Positions 25,764 to 34,375 of a stretch of 64,000 nucleotides of DNA are shown here, in pieces. The notes under the pieces were generated by a model. That model worked only from the letters and a program-made list of their open reading frames with translations. It was not told the DNA's origin and did no database searches. The stretch comes from an uncultured Eubacteriales bacterium. Its GTDB lineage: Bacteria > Bacillota > Clostridia > Oscillospirales > Acutalibacteraceae. The DNA lies in NCBI GenBank assembly GCA_934444365.1, contig CAKSCM010000001.1, positions 171,231 through 235,230 of the forward strand. The letters run 5' to 3'. The position numbers and the translations under genes are program-made. Each line of letters begins with the position of its first letter. The stretch's first letter is position 1.

Positions 25764-26390
25764 TTATTCTTCGCCATTCCCGCCGGTTAAACGCTCAATC
25801 TTGTATTCAAGCTCACACAGCTTTTGTGCGACCGGATCGGGTACGTGCACCTGGTCGAGATATTCGCACCTGACGTTGCCCCTTTTTACTATCCTTGCAG
25901 GAACACCGACCGCCGTCGAATCGGGCGGTACCTCGGCCAGCACTACGGCACCGGCGGCAATACGGGAATTATCCCCCACTTTAAATGGGCCCAACACCTT
26001 AGCTCCGGCTCCGATCATTACGTTATTACCTATTGTGGGATGTCGCTTGCCGGTGTCCTTGCCGGTGCCGCCGAGCGTAACCCCTTGATAAATTGTAACG
26101 TCGTCGCCTATTTCGGCCGTTTCGCCTATAACGACGCCGTGTCCGTGATCTATAAAAAGCCTCCGGCCTATTGTAGCACCGGGGTGAATTTCAATTCCGG
26201 TTTTTTTAGACGCACGCTGAGATATCCAACGTGCTATAAAATGGTGGTTCCTTTTAAAAAACCAGTTGGCACGGCGGTGCATTCTTACCGCCTTCAAGCC
26301 CGGATACAAAAACAGTATTTCGAGCGCCGAGGTTGCGGCAGGATCGCGCTCGCGAACGGTCTTTATGTCCTCTTTAAGGGCGTCAAACAT
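25764..26390 (-). CDS. cysE: Serine O-acetyltransferase
   Basis: Makes O-acetylserine from serine and acetyl-CoA, the committed step of cysteine synthesis. The C-terminal left-handed beta-helix is built of hexapeptide repeats (IHPGATIGRRLFIDHGHGVV, then GETAEIGDDVTIYQGVTLGG), with the catalytic histidine in DHGHG. The N-terminus MFDALKEDIKTVRERDPAA is the usual start; it has AAGGAG upstream, so the ATG at 26390 is preferred over a TTG 15 codons earlier. At 208 residues it is the short Firmicute (EpsC/CysE) form with a truncated N-terminal helical domain. Confidence 0.94.
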   Translation of the reverse strand: MFDALKEDIKTVRERDPAATSALEILFLYPGLKAVRMHRRANWFFKRNHHFIARWISQRASKKTGIEIHPGATIGRRLFIDHGHGVVIGETAEIGDDVTIYQGVTLGGTGKDTGKRHPTIGNNVMIGAGAKVLGPFKVGDNSRIAAGAVVLAEVPPDSTAVGVPARIVKRGNVRCEYLDQVHVPDPVAQKLCELEYKIERLTGGNGEE

Positions 26391-26418
26391 ATAAACTAAA
26401 TTCTCCTTAAGGTCAATT

Positions 26419-27015
26419 TTATTTAGAGGGATCAAGCAATTCTTTATTCTTAAAAATGTAGTTTAAACCCGAAACGACGGTCAGTACGGCAGATATCCAA
26501 ACAGCCGCTGTAACCGAAATCCCCGTTATCGTTCCGGTAAGTTTCAATACATTATCGCTTACACCGAAGCTCATAAGGGCCTCTTTTAAAACCTCAAAGG
26601 TCAGCGCCATTATTATAGACACCATCTGTACAACGGTTTTTACCTTGCCCCATTTATCGGCGGCAATCACCTTACCTCTGGCGGCGGCAATCATCCTGAC
26701 CGAGCTTACGGTGAATTCCCTTAACAGCACAATAAGGGTCACCCATACGACACCGTAGCCGATATCAAGACAAATAAAGCCGAGAAAGGCCGCCGTTGTA
26801 AGCATTTTATCGGCAATCGGATCCAAAAACTTGCCGAAATCGGTTACAAGTCCTCTTTTACGGGCGATTTTACCGTCAAACATATCGGTAAGACTGGCCG
26901 CTATAAACACAAGCAGCGCCGCCAAACTGTGCCATTTAAACTGCCAAAGCAGTAAAAGCATAAAAATCGGCACAAGCACCATTCTTATTATTGTAAGTTT
27001 ATTAGGAGTATTCAT
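26419..27015 (-). CDS. pgsA: CDP-diacylglycerol-glycerol-3-phosphate 3-phosphatidyltransferase
   Basis: Membrane enzyme making phosphatidylglycerol phosphate. The CDP-alcohol phosphotransferase signature is intact: DMFDGKIARKRG then TDFGKFLDPIADK, i.e. D-G-x2-A-R-x8-G-x3-D-x3-D. It has about 198 residues and several hydrophobic segments. The ATG at 27015 starts at MNTPNKLTIIRM, the family N-terminus, with AAGGGA nine bases upstream; a longer frame reaching back toward rimO is rejected. The rimO-pgsA order behind recA/recX is common in Clostridia, where cinA is often also present; cinA is not seen here. Confidence 0.94.
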   Translation of the reverse strand: MNTPNKLTIIRMVLVPIFMLLLLWQFKWHSLAALLVFIAASLTDMFDGKIARKRGLVTDFGKFLDPIADKMLTTAAFLGFICLDIGYGVVWVTLIVLLREFTVSSVRMIAAARGKVIAADKWGKVKTVVQMVSIIMALTFEVLKEALMSFGVSDNVLKLTGTITGISVTAAVWISAVLTVVSGLNYIFKNKELLDPSK

Positions 27016-27052
27016 GTTTGCACGTCCCTTAAAACGTATGTGCGTAAATAAA

Positions 27053-28384
27053 TTATTTTGTTTCCTCGCCGAACAGATCAAGCTCCGACTCGTCGGTAAT
27101 ATTTACGTTTACAAATTCGCCGGCCTTATGCTTTTTACGGGCGGTAAAAAACACCTTACAGTCGATGTCGGGTGCGTCGGCCTCGCTTCTGCCGAAGTAG
27201 TGCTTTATGTAAGAATCGTACCCTTCGACGAGCACGCGTAGCGTATTTCCTATTTTATCGCTCGCAATTTTTTCGCCTATCAGCGACTGCTTTTCGGTTA
27301 TTATCTCCGCCCGCCTGCTTTTCAGCTTTTCTGATATCTGATCATCAAATTTCGCCGCCGGAGTTCCCTCTTCGGCGGAATAGGCAAAACAGCCCAGACG
27401 TTCAAACTTCATCTCGTCGACAAAGTTACAAAGAGTCTCAAACTGCTCGCCGGTTTCTCCCGGGAATCCGGTTATAAGGGTGGTTCTGAGGGTTATTCCG
27501 GGGATTTTTCCGCGGATATGCTTTATTGTTTTTCGCAACGATTCCTCATCGCCGGGGCGGTTCATGCGTCGTAAAACGTCACCGCAGCAGTGCTGTATCG
27601 GAATATCAAGATATTTAACTATTTTTTTCTCATCGGCTATAACGTCAAGCAGCTCGTCGGTTATCCTGTCGGGATATGCATAAAGAATTCTTATCCATTC
27701 GAGCTCGTTTATAGCGCAAAGCTTTTTTAAAAGCTCGGGCAGCATACACCGTCCGTAAATATCCTCGCCGTAACGGGTAGTATCCTGAGCGACAACCACA
27801 AGCTCCTTAACCCCGTTTTCGGCAAGGGTCTCGGCCTCACTGAGTATATCCCCCATGTTGCGGCTGCGCATTTTTCCCCTTATTAAAGGAATGGCGCAAT
27901 ATGTACAGCGATTGTTACAACCCTCGGCAATTTTCAAATACGCATAATACGGCTCGTTTATTATAAGCCGCTCTCCTTCGAGGGGCAGATCATCGACCGG
28001 AGCGTTGCAGCAGCCTGTTTTCTCGCCGGTCATCGCCTTGTCGACAATTTCGACAATGTTTCCGTTAGCACCGAGGGTTACGGTCGTATCTACCTCCGGC
28101 AGTTCCTTCAAAAGCTCCTCTTTATACCGCTGGGCAAGACATCCGGTTACAACAAGCACCTTTAAATTACCGCTTTTTTTAAGGTCGGCAAGCTCAATTA
28201 TGGTTTCAATCGATTCCTTTTTTGCAGCCTCGATAAAGCCGCAGGTGTTGACGATTATAACCTGTGCCTCGGATTCGTCGGTTGTTATCTCATACCCTGC
28301 GCTTTTAAGCTTTGCAAGCATTATCTCGGCGTCCACCTGATTTTTCGGACATCCGAGCGACGCTATGCCTATTTTACCTTTCAA
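27053..28384 (-). CDS. rimO: Ribosomal protein S12 methylthiotransferase RimO
   Basis: Radical SAM enzyme that adds a methylthio group to an aspartate of ribosomal protein S12. The 443 residues show the N-terminal UPF0004 domain (IASLGCPKNQVDAEIML, with cluster cysteines also at NTCGFI and TGCLAQRY), the radical SAM motif CNNRCTYC near residue 157, and a C-terminal TRAM domain that binds the target. The SLGCPKNQVD N-terminus separates RimO from MiaB/MtaB, and GEETK ends the TRAM strand. Its start overlaps recX by four bases (ATGA). Confidence 0.94.
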   Translation of the reverse strand: MKGKIGIASLGCPKNQVDAEIMLAKLKSAGYEITTDESEAQVIIVNTCGFIEAAKKESIETIIELADLKKSGNLKVLVVTGCLAQRYKEELLKELPEVDTTVTLGANGNIVEIVDKAMTGEKTGCCNAPVDDLPLEGERLIINEPYYAYLKIAEGCNNRCTYCAIPLIRGKMRSRNMGDILSEAETLAENGVKELVVVAQDTTRYGEDIYGRCMLPELLKKLCAINELEWIRILYAYPDRITDELLDVIADEKKIVKYLDIPIQHCCGDVLRRMNRPGDEESLRKTIKHIRGKIPGITLRTTLITGFPGETGEQFETLCNFVDEMKFERLGCFAYSAEEGTPAAKFDDQISEKLKSRRAEIITEKQSLIGEKIASDKIGNTLRVLVEGYDSYIKHYFGRSEADAPDIDCKVFFTARKKHKAGEFVNVNITDESELDLFGEETK

Positions 28385-29013
28385 ATACCATCATCCTCAT
28401 AATATGTGTCATCGCAAAGTGTTGACAGCGCCTTGCGAATGTCTTCAAAGGAGAATCCGCGTCTTATAAGATACGAATTCATACGCCTTTTGCCGCTCTC
28501 GTCATTCGGCAGCGGCGTAAACCGTTTTTTAATTATCTCGGCTGCCGCCTCGGCTCCGTCGAATTCAAACAGCCCGAGCGTTTCTTCGGTAATATCGCGC
28601 GAAACGCCGCGTTTATAAAGCTCCTGTTCAATTCGCTTTTTGCCGTATCCGCGACGGTTTATAAGATCCTCGCATAACAGCCGGGCAAAATCGCCGTCGT
28701 TTATAAGGCCGAGGTCCCTTGTTTTATCCGCGGCGTATAATGCTGCCTCATTAGAAAAGCCTTTTGCTTTGAGCTTTGAAATGAGCTCCTTTTCGGCATG
28801 CGGTCTATACTCGAGAATATACAGCGCATTTTCGAATGCCCGGTCCTTTTCGGAGGCTGAAATGAGCTCCTCAAGGTCGTCGGGATCAATGCTAACCCCG
28901 CTGTAAAGCCCGGCATTTTCAGCCGTTTTTCCGTAGATAAAAGCGCATTCTCCGTCATTAAAAACGATTTTAACGTTACCTTTTTTTAAAGGTACGATAT
29001 CCTTTATTATCAT
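28381..29013 (-). CDS. recX: Regulatory protein RecX
   Basis: Modulator of RecA filaments. The 210-residue all-helical protein has three tandem RecX repeats; ALYILEYRPHAEKELISKLKAKG near residue 63, RLLCEDLINRRGYGKKRIEQEL near 109 and MNSYLIRRGFSFEDIRKAL near 178 mark them. It lies five bases after recA, the standard genetic linkage, and overlaps rimO by four bases. The N-terminal ~50 residues are the variable extension common in Firmicutes. Confidence 0.9.
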   Translation of the reverse strand: MIIKDIVPLKKGNVKIVFNDGECAFIYGKTAENAGLYSGVSIDPDDLEELISASEKDRAFENALYILEYRPHAEKELISKLKAKGFSNEAALYAADKTRDLGLINDGDFARLLCEDLINRRGYGKKRIEQELYKRGVSRDITEETLGLFEFDGAEAAAEIIKKRFTPLPNDESGKRRMNSYLIRRGFSFEDIRKALSTLCDDTYYEDDGI

Positions 29014-29018
29014 TTCGA

Positions 29019-30152
29019 TCAGTCGACCGTAATGTCAATATCGACCTTCGGAGTATCGCCTGCCGGCTCTTTAATTACCGTAACACTCGTATCCTCGGCA
29101 GCGCCTGCAGCCGGAACGGGAGTACGGGAATCGATTACCGAATGGCGGATCTTTTCTTCAATCTCATTGCAGATATCGGGATTTTCGCTTAAGAACTTCT
29201 TGACATTTTCACGTCCCTGTCCCAAACGCATATCGCCGTACGAAAACCACGTTCCGCCCTTTTTGATTATATCAGCCTTAACGCCGATATCGAGAATTTC
29301 GCCCTCGTGCGATACACCCTTGCCGTACATTATATCAAATTCACCCTCGCGGAAAGGCGGCGAAACCTTGTTTTTGACTACTTTTGCACGGGTGCGCGAG
29401 CCTATCATCTCGCCGCCGGCTTTTAATGTTTCGATACGGCGGATATCAATTCTCACCGATGCATAATACTTAAGAGCTTTACCGCCGGTGGTGGTCTCCG
29501 GATTGCCGTAAACCACACCGATCTTATCTCTTAACTGGTTTATAAACACAACAACGCAGTTGGACTTTGATATGCATCCGGCGAGCTTTCTGAGCGCTTG
29601 AGACATAAGACGGGCAAGCAGTCCAACGTGGCTGTCGCCCATATTTCCTTCTATTTCGGCCTTCGGAACAAGAGCTGCTACCGAGTCGATTACAACTACA
29701 TCAATAGCGCCCGAGCGGACAAGCGCCTCGGCGATTTCGAGGGCGGATTCCGCGTCATCAGGCTGAGAAACCAAGAGAGAATCAACATCAATACCGAGAG
29801 CCTCGGCATATACCGGGTCGAGCGCATGCTCAACGTCTATGTAAGCCGCCTCGCCGCCGGCCTTTTGAGCCTCGGCGACCATATGCATGGCTATCGTGGT
29901 TTTACCCGAAGCCTCGGGTCCATATATCTCAACAATACGTCCGCGCGGAACACCGCCTATTCCGAGTGCCAAATCGAGAGACAGCGAACCCGTGGATATT
30001 GCCTCAACATTCATTGCGGCATTTTGTCCCAGCTTCATTACCGCGCCTTTTCCGAAATCCTTTTCGATCTGAATAAGTGCGGTTTCAAGCGCCTTCTGAC
30101 GGTCGTTTTTATCGTTTTTCTTCTCACTGCCCAAAACCTTTTTATCAGCCAT
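29019..30152 (-). CDS. recA: Recombinase RecA
   Basis: Central strand-exchange ATPase of homologous recombination and the SOS response. Of its 377 residues, Walker A GPEASGKTT lies near 75-83, Walker B VVVIDSVAALVP near 150, the DNA-binding loop regions follow (GNMGDSHVGLLARLMSQALR and INQLRDKIG), and the tail is acidic (ending DIDITVD). No intein is present. It has its own promoter (30187-30215) and AAGGAG before the ATG. No LexA box could be recognised in the leader by eye, which is unusual for a recA. Confidence 0.97.
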   Translation of the reverse strand: MADKKVLGSEKKNDKNDRQKALETALIQIEKDFGKGAVMKLGQNAAMNVEAISTGSLSLDLALGIGGVPRGRIVEIYGPEASGKTTIAMHMVAEAQKAGGEAAYIDVEHALDPVYAEALGIDVDSLLVSQPDDAESALEIAEALVRSGAIDVVVIDSVAALVPKAEIEGNMGDSHVGLLARLMSQALRKLAGCISKSNCVVVFINQLRDKIGVVYGNPETTTGGKALKYYASVRIDIRRIETLKAGGEMIGSRTRAKVVKNKVSPPFREGEFDIMYGKGVSHEGEILDIGVKADIIKKGGTWFSYGDMRLGQGRENVKKFLSENPDICNEIEEKIRHSVIDSRTPVPAAGAAEDTSVTVIKEPAGDTPKVDIDITVD

Positions 30153-30186
30153 AACTGCCTTCTCCTTAAAAAATATTTATGATTTG

Positions 30187-30215
30187 ATTATATAACTTTC
30201 GCCTTGATTTTTCAA
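30187..30215 (-). promoter_or_regulatory. Sigma-A promoter of the recA-cysS operon
   Basis: Minus strand TTGAAA (30215-30210), 17-base spacer, TATAAT (30192-30187). It begins 15 bases beyond the prmC stop. No GAAC...GTTC Cheo-box palindrome is apparent around it. Confidence 0.78.
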
Positions 30216-30230
30216 GCACATCAAAGAATA

Positions 30231-31067
30231 TCAAAGCTTATGTGTACCGATAATGACCCTGTCGATCCCCGAAAGATCCTTTACGGATTCGACATTCTTA
30301 AAATATCCCGAAAAAATCGCCTTTACATCATCGCACTGACCGACGCCTATTTCTACCATTACAACTCCGCCAGCTTTAAGCGATTTAAGCCACCTGTCGC
30401 GAATGCAGCGGTAAAATTCGAGACCGTCGGGTGTGAAAAGTGCACTCTGCGGCTCAAAATCCAGCTCGCGCTGCAATGTACCGCGCTGAATATCCGGAAT
30501 ATACGGCGGATTTGAAAGTATAATATCATACTTGTTTTCTAAAACGTCACATTCGGTTATATCGGCTAAAACCGGAGTGACGGTATCAGCTAAGTTAAGG
30601 GCGATATTTTTACAAAGATAATCGTAAGCGTCACTGTATTTTTCGTAAGATGAGACCGCTATACCGGTATTTTTCGCAACGGCTATGCCGATACATCCGC
30701 TTCCGGCGCATAGATCGGCCGCCGAAGTAAAACTATGTTTTTTAATATAGGAAATAGCCTCATCGCACAGCAGCTCTGTTTCCGGCCTCGGGATCAAAAC
30801 GCCCGGGCCGACCTTAAAATCGAGGGAATAAAATTCCCAGCTGCCGAGAACATACTGCAGCGGCTCGCCGTTTAAACGCCGATTAAGGCATGAATCAAGC
30901 ACCGATGCAAGCGTTTCATCAAACACGTCGGTATAATGTGCCGGTAACAGATTCCGGTCGGTTCCTAGGCATTTTGAAACAAGCAGCATTGCCTCAAACC
31001 TTGCATTTTCAACGCCGGATTCTTCAAGCTTACTCCGGGTCTTTTTAAATACTTCGTAAACGGTCAT
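30231..31067 (-). CDS. prmC: Peptide chain release factor N5-glutamine methyltransferase
   Basis: SAM-dependent enzyme that methylates the GGQ glutamine of release factors RF1 and RF2. The 278-residue protein has an N-terminal helical domain; LIPRPETELLCDEAI near residue 95 and the catalytic ILSNPPYIPD near residue 180 are characteristic. prfA, its frequent neighbour, is not in the window; instead it follows the DUF1385 gene by six bases, a pairing common in Clostridia (often rpmE-DUF1385-prmC-prfA). Confidence 0.94.
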   Translation of the reverse strand: MTVYEVFKKTRSKLEESGVENARFEAMLLVSKCLGTDRNLLPAHYTDVFDETLASVLDSCLNRRLNGEPLQYVLGSWEFYSLDFKVGPGVLIPRPETELLCDEAISYIKKHSFTSAADLCAGSGCIGIAVAKNTGIAVSSYEKYSDAYDYLCKNIALNLADTVTPVLADITECDVLENKYDIILSNPPYIPDIQRGTLQRELDFEPQSALFTPDGLEFYRCIRDRWLKSLKAGGVVMVEIGVGQCDDVKAIFSGYFKNVESVKDLSGIDRVIIGTHKL

Positions 31068-31073
31068 GTTTTT

Positions 31074-32129
31074 TTATAGTCTGTCGGCATCCGGATCCTC
31101 CGGAATGACCTCTTTAAGGGCAGAAATTGCAACCTCTATCATGGAATCATCCGGCTCCTTCGTCGTAAGACGCTGAACCCAAAGTCCCGGAGCGGAAACA
31201 ATTTTGCTGAATATATTGTCATGACGTCCGCAAAAGCGTATAAGCTCATATCCGAGCGAGCATATAACCGGAATAAGCAGTATTTTAATGAGCATCCACA
31301 GCCATGTAACGGAGTTTGCCTTCGGGAAAATTGTCAGCACAATGGTTGACACAAGAATACTCACAACCAGTATAAGAACCAAAAACGAGGTTCCGCACCG
31401 GGGATGAAAACGGCGGTATTTGCGGACGTTTTCGACCGTCAGCTCTTCGCCGTGCTCGTAACAAAAGATCGTTTTGTGCTCAGCCCCGTGATATTGAAAG
31501 GTCCTTTTTATGTCCTTCATAAGGGTGACGACATAAAGATATATAAGGAAAACTATTATGCGTATAACACCTTCAAAAACCGCTCTCCAGGGGGAAAGAT
31601 CAACGCTTTTGAATATGTAGTTGTTGGTCAGATTAAACAGCTGAATCGGAACCCAAAGGAAAAGAAAAAGGGCAAACACAACGCCGATCACCGAAGCAAA
31701 GCTCATGAGCGCGGCAAAAAATGCATGCCGTTTTTTCTCTTTTTCCTTTTGCTGCTCGCTCTCGTTATCGAAATCCGGGACGGGAAGTCCCTTCTTTTTA
31801 GCCTTTTTAACGGCCTTTTCGCGGCGCTTTTTTTCGTATTCGGCCTCCTCCTCTTCGTCGAGTCCGGTTTTTTCGGCCGACTTCATAAGGGCTTTATACC
31901 CGATGGTAAGCGAATCTATCATACCGGCCACACCGCGAATAAGCGGCCATGTGCGCATATCGCTTTTTTTCTTAGGAGTTTTGGTCTGCAGAATTTCGAC
32001 ATCTATACTTCCGTCTGCAAGACGTACGGCGAGAGCGTCCTTCTCGGGCCCTCGCATCATTATTCCCTCAAGCACCGCCTGGCCGCCTATGCTTGTTTTT
32101 TTGCAGCTGCTGTCTTTGTTTGCGCTCAT
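31074..32129 (-). CDS. DUF1385 integral membrane protein
   Basis: A 351-residue membrane protein of unknown function. SIGGQAVLEGIMMRGPE at the N-terminus and FQYHGAEHKTIFCYEHGE near residue 215 are the DUF1385 hallmarks; HPRCGTSFLVLILVVSI follows. There is a strongly charged Lys/Glu stretch near residues 85-135, then about four membrane segments. The histidines and the cysteine in the HGAEHK and HPRCG blocks could bind a metal, which is inference. It overlaps the end of the sensor kinase gene by four bases (ATGA), so the two are translationally coupled, and precedes prmC. Confidence 0.85.
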   Translation of the reverse strand: MSANKDSSCKKTSIGGQAVLEGIMMRGPEKDALAVRLADGSIDVEILQTKTPKKKSDMRTWPLIRGVAGMIDSLTIGYKALMKSAEKTGLDEEEEAEYEKKRREKAVKKAKKKGLPVPDFDNESEQQKEKEKKRHAFFAALMSFASVIGVVFALFLFLWVPIQLFNLTNNYIFKSVDLSPWRAVFEGVIRIIVFLIYLYVVTLMKDIKRTFQYHGAEHKTIFCYEHGEELTVENVRKYRRFHPRCGTSFLVLILVVSILVSTIVLTIFPKANSVTWLWMLIKILLIPVICSLGYELIRFCGRHDNIFSKIVSAPGLWVQRLTTKEPDDSMIEVAISALKEVIPEDPDADRL

Positions 32130-33583
32130 TTTTTAATGTTTTCCCCGCTTTCTGCTGTGTTTTCCACAGGTAATGTTATAGTAACTACGGTGCCGATATG
32201 CTCGGTAGAGGCGATATCAAGCAATCCGCCGTGTTTTTTTACAATTTCCTCCGCCACTGCAAGGCCGATTCCCGATCCCCTTGTCGCATGGCGGCCTTTA
32301 TAAAATTTCTGCTTTACCTTGTCGAGCTCGTCCTCGGGAATTCCGCTGCCCGTATCGCTGATGCTTATGATTATAAATCCGTTTGAACAGCCGGCCGAAA
32401 CCGTTATTACACCGCCCGACGGGGTGTATTTAATAGCATTGTCGATTATGTTTATAAACACCTGCTGCAAGCGCGAAGCATCGGCCGTAATCGGCGGAAC
32501 ATTTTCCGGTTCCTTGTACACAAGCTCAATACCGGCACGGCTCGCCGCATCGGTATAGGTCAGCACCGCCTCGGAAAGCTCGGCTATAACATCGCAGTTT
32601 TCGAGCTTAAAGGACATCTGTCCGTTTTGCAGCCGTGAAAAGTCGAGCAGCTCCTCAACCAAGGCCGACAGCCTCTCCGATTCACCGATTATTACCCCGA
32701 GGCCTTTTTTGGTTATCTCGGGATCATCGTAGGAATTCTGAACCGTCTCAGCCCATCCCTTTATTGCGGTAAGAGGGGTTCTAAGCTCATGCGATACCGA
32801 GGAAATAAACTCGTTTTTCATCCGTTCGGAGGAGCTTAATTCCTCTGCCATGTGGTTTATCGAATCGCAAAGACGGCCTATTTCGTCATCGTTTTTGGCC
32901 TCGATTCTCGCGTCGAAATCGCCCGACGCGATGTGGCGTGTTATTTCGCCTATATTGCGCACCGGCCGGATTATCGACCGTATAAAATACATGCCGGCAG
33001 CCATTATTATCAGAAAAACAACAAGTCCGGCAACTATGGTAATGAAAATTATGTACATTATCTGGCGGTTGGTTTCCCTTAAAGAAATCAGAACCCTTAC
33101 CGAGCCGAGATCTATGTTGCTGCTTGATTCGGATACTATATCGGCCTTTGCGATCATGATGTGCTCGCCGCTTTTAAGCCTTGCGCTGTATGCAACGTTC
33201 GGCTGCATGGTCTCAGGCGTAACACTCTTGTTGTCGATACGTATATCCTCATTGAGCATTATAAAGCCGGAGGTGCTCATCATAACATTGCCGTTTTTGT
33301 TGAGGAACTGAACCTCGATATTATCCCGGTTTTCAAAATCCTCGGTAAAGACCTTGGCCGAGGCCGAAAAGACATTTGAATTGGCCGAAGAATAATTGTT
33401 GAAGGAAGCCGAGATGGAATCGAGCTCGCCGAGCAGATAATCGGCCACCGAGTTGTTGTAGTATGTATAGACTATAAAGGAAACAACCGTTTCAAGTATC
33501 ATTAAAAATATAAACAATACACTCAGGACGTTTACAATCCATCTTTTGGTAAGCCCGTTGAACTTTACAATCCTGAGCGCCAC
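32126..33583 (-). CDS. Two-component sensor histidine kinase
   Basis: A 485-residue membrane kinase. Membrane segments at about 15-40 and 175-201 flank an extracellular sensor region of ~135 residues; a HAMP domain follows (~202-255), then the phosphoacceptor SVSHELRTPLTAIKG with His265, then the ATPase domain with FINIIDNAIKYTP (N box), DTGSGIP and GSGIGLA. It is coded 43 bases behind its response regulator. GTG at 33583 has AGGAGG upstream. The arrangement resembles WalK/PhoR-type kinases, but no PAS domain is present and the signal is unknown. Confidence 0.93.
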   Translation of the reverse strand: MALRIVKFNGLTKRWIVNVLSVLFIFLMILETVVSFIVYTYYNNSVADYLLGELDSISASFNNYSSANSNVFSASAKVFTEDFENRDNIEVQFLNKNGNVMMSTSGFIMLNEDIRIDNKSVTPETMQPNVAYSARLKSGEHIMIAKADIVSESSSNIDLGSVRVLISLRETNRQIMYIIFITIVAGLVVFLIIMAAGMYFIRSIIRPVRNIGEITRHIASGDFDARIEAKNDDEIGRLCDSINHMAEELSSSERMKNEFISSVSHELRTPLTAIKGWAETVQNSYDDPEITKKGLGVIIGESERLSALVEELLDFSRLQNGQMSFKLENCDVIAELSEAVLTYTDAASRAGIELVYKEPENVPPITADASRLQQVFINIIDNAIKYTPSGGVITVSAGCSNGFIIISISDTGSGIPEDELDKVKQKFYKGRHATRGSGIGLAVAEEIVKKHGGLLDIASTEHIGTVVTITLPVENTAESGENIKK

Positions 33584-33626
33584 GGTGTTATCCTCCTAAA
33601 CTAAAATTAAATCGATTAACCGGCCT

Positions 33627-34328
33627 TTAAGCCTGCCACTTGTACCCCTTACCCCAAACGGTAAGAATGTGCTTGGGTTCCGAGGGAATGATCTCGATTT
33701 TCATGCGTAATCTTCTTATATTTACGTCAACGATCTTCTCCTCGCCGAAATATGCGTCGCCCCAGACCCTGTTTAAAATATCGGTACGGTCGAGCACCTT
33801 GCCGGGATTCGAGAAAAAGTATTCCATTATCTGAAATTCAACCTGGGTAAGCTCAATCGCATCGCCGTTTTTTTCAAGGCTTCTTTTGCGAAGATTAAGC
33901 ACAAAATCCCCCTGGCGTATACTCTCGGTCAGACGCTCCTTAGGGGTGGAATCGTTAAGATCGACCCGTCGGCAAAGCGATTCGACCCGGGCCACAAGCT
34001 CGGACGGACTAAACGGTTTTGTAACGTAATCGTCGGCCCCCTGGGAAAGTCCGGCGATCTTGTCGGCTTCCTGAGTTTTGGCAGTAAGCATTATAATGCC
34101 TATTCTGCTGTTGGATCTTCTTAATTCTCTGCAAACGGCAAGTCCGTCGATTCCGGGCATCATTATATCCAAAAGGGCTACGTGAAACGCCCCCTCCTGC
34201 TCGGCAAAAATCCTCAGTGCCGCTTCGCCGGAATCGGCCTCGGTAACGTCAAATCCGGCCTTTTTAAGGTTTATTACAACAAACTCCCTTATGGCCGCTT
34301 CATCTTCAACAAGTAGTATTCTTTTCAT
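33627..34328 (-). CDS. OmpR-family response regulator
   Basis: A 233-residue DNA-binding regulator. The receiver domain has the acidic pocket EDE near 8-10, phosphoacceptor Asp54 in LLDIMMPG, Thr82 and Lys104 (VTKPF). The C-terminal winged-helix domain (about 130-230) ends in the expected DVNIRRLRMKIE...KGYKW sequence. It works with the kinase directly downstream. The gene sits 47 bases after the FG-GAP lipoprotein gene, so sensor, regulator and lipoprotein are probably co-expressed from the promoter at 35744-35772. Confidence 0.94.
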   Translation of the reverse strand: MKRILLVEDEAAIREFVVINLKKAGFDVTEADSGEAALRIFAEQEGAFHVALLDIMMPGIDGLAVCRELRRSNSRIGIIMLTAKTQEADKIAGLSQGADDYVTKPFSPSELVARVESLCRRVDLNDSTPKERLTESIRQGDFVLNLRKRSLEKNGDAIELTQVEFQIMEYFFSNPGKVLDRTDILNRVWGDAYFGEEKIVDVNIRRLRMKIEIIPSEPKHILTVWGKGYKWQA

Positions 34329-34375
34329 TTTTTTAATTCCGCCTTTCTAAAAAACAAAAGGTCAACGGTGTCTTT

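Noticed and set aside
31404..32303. Long open frame antisense to the DUF1385 gene
   Set aside because: The DUF1385 frame on the other strand has clear family motifs, coupled overlaps and normal codon use; the antisense frame has no ribosome site or recognisable motif.
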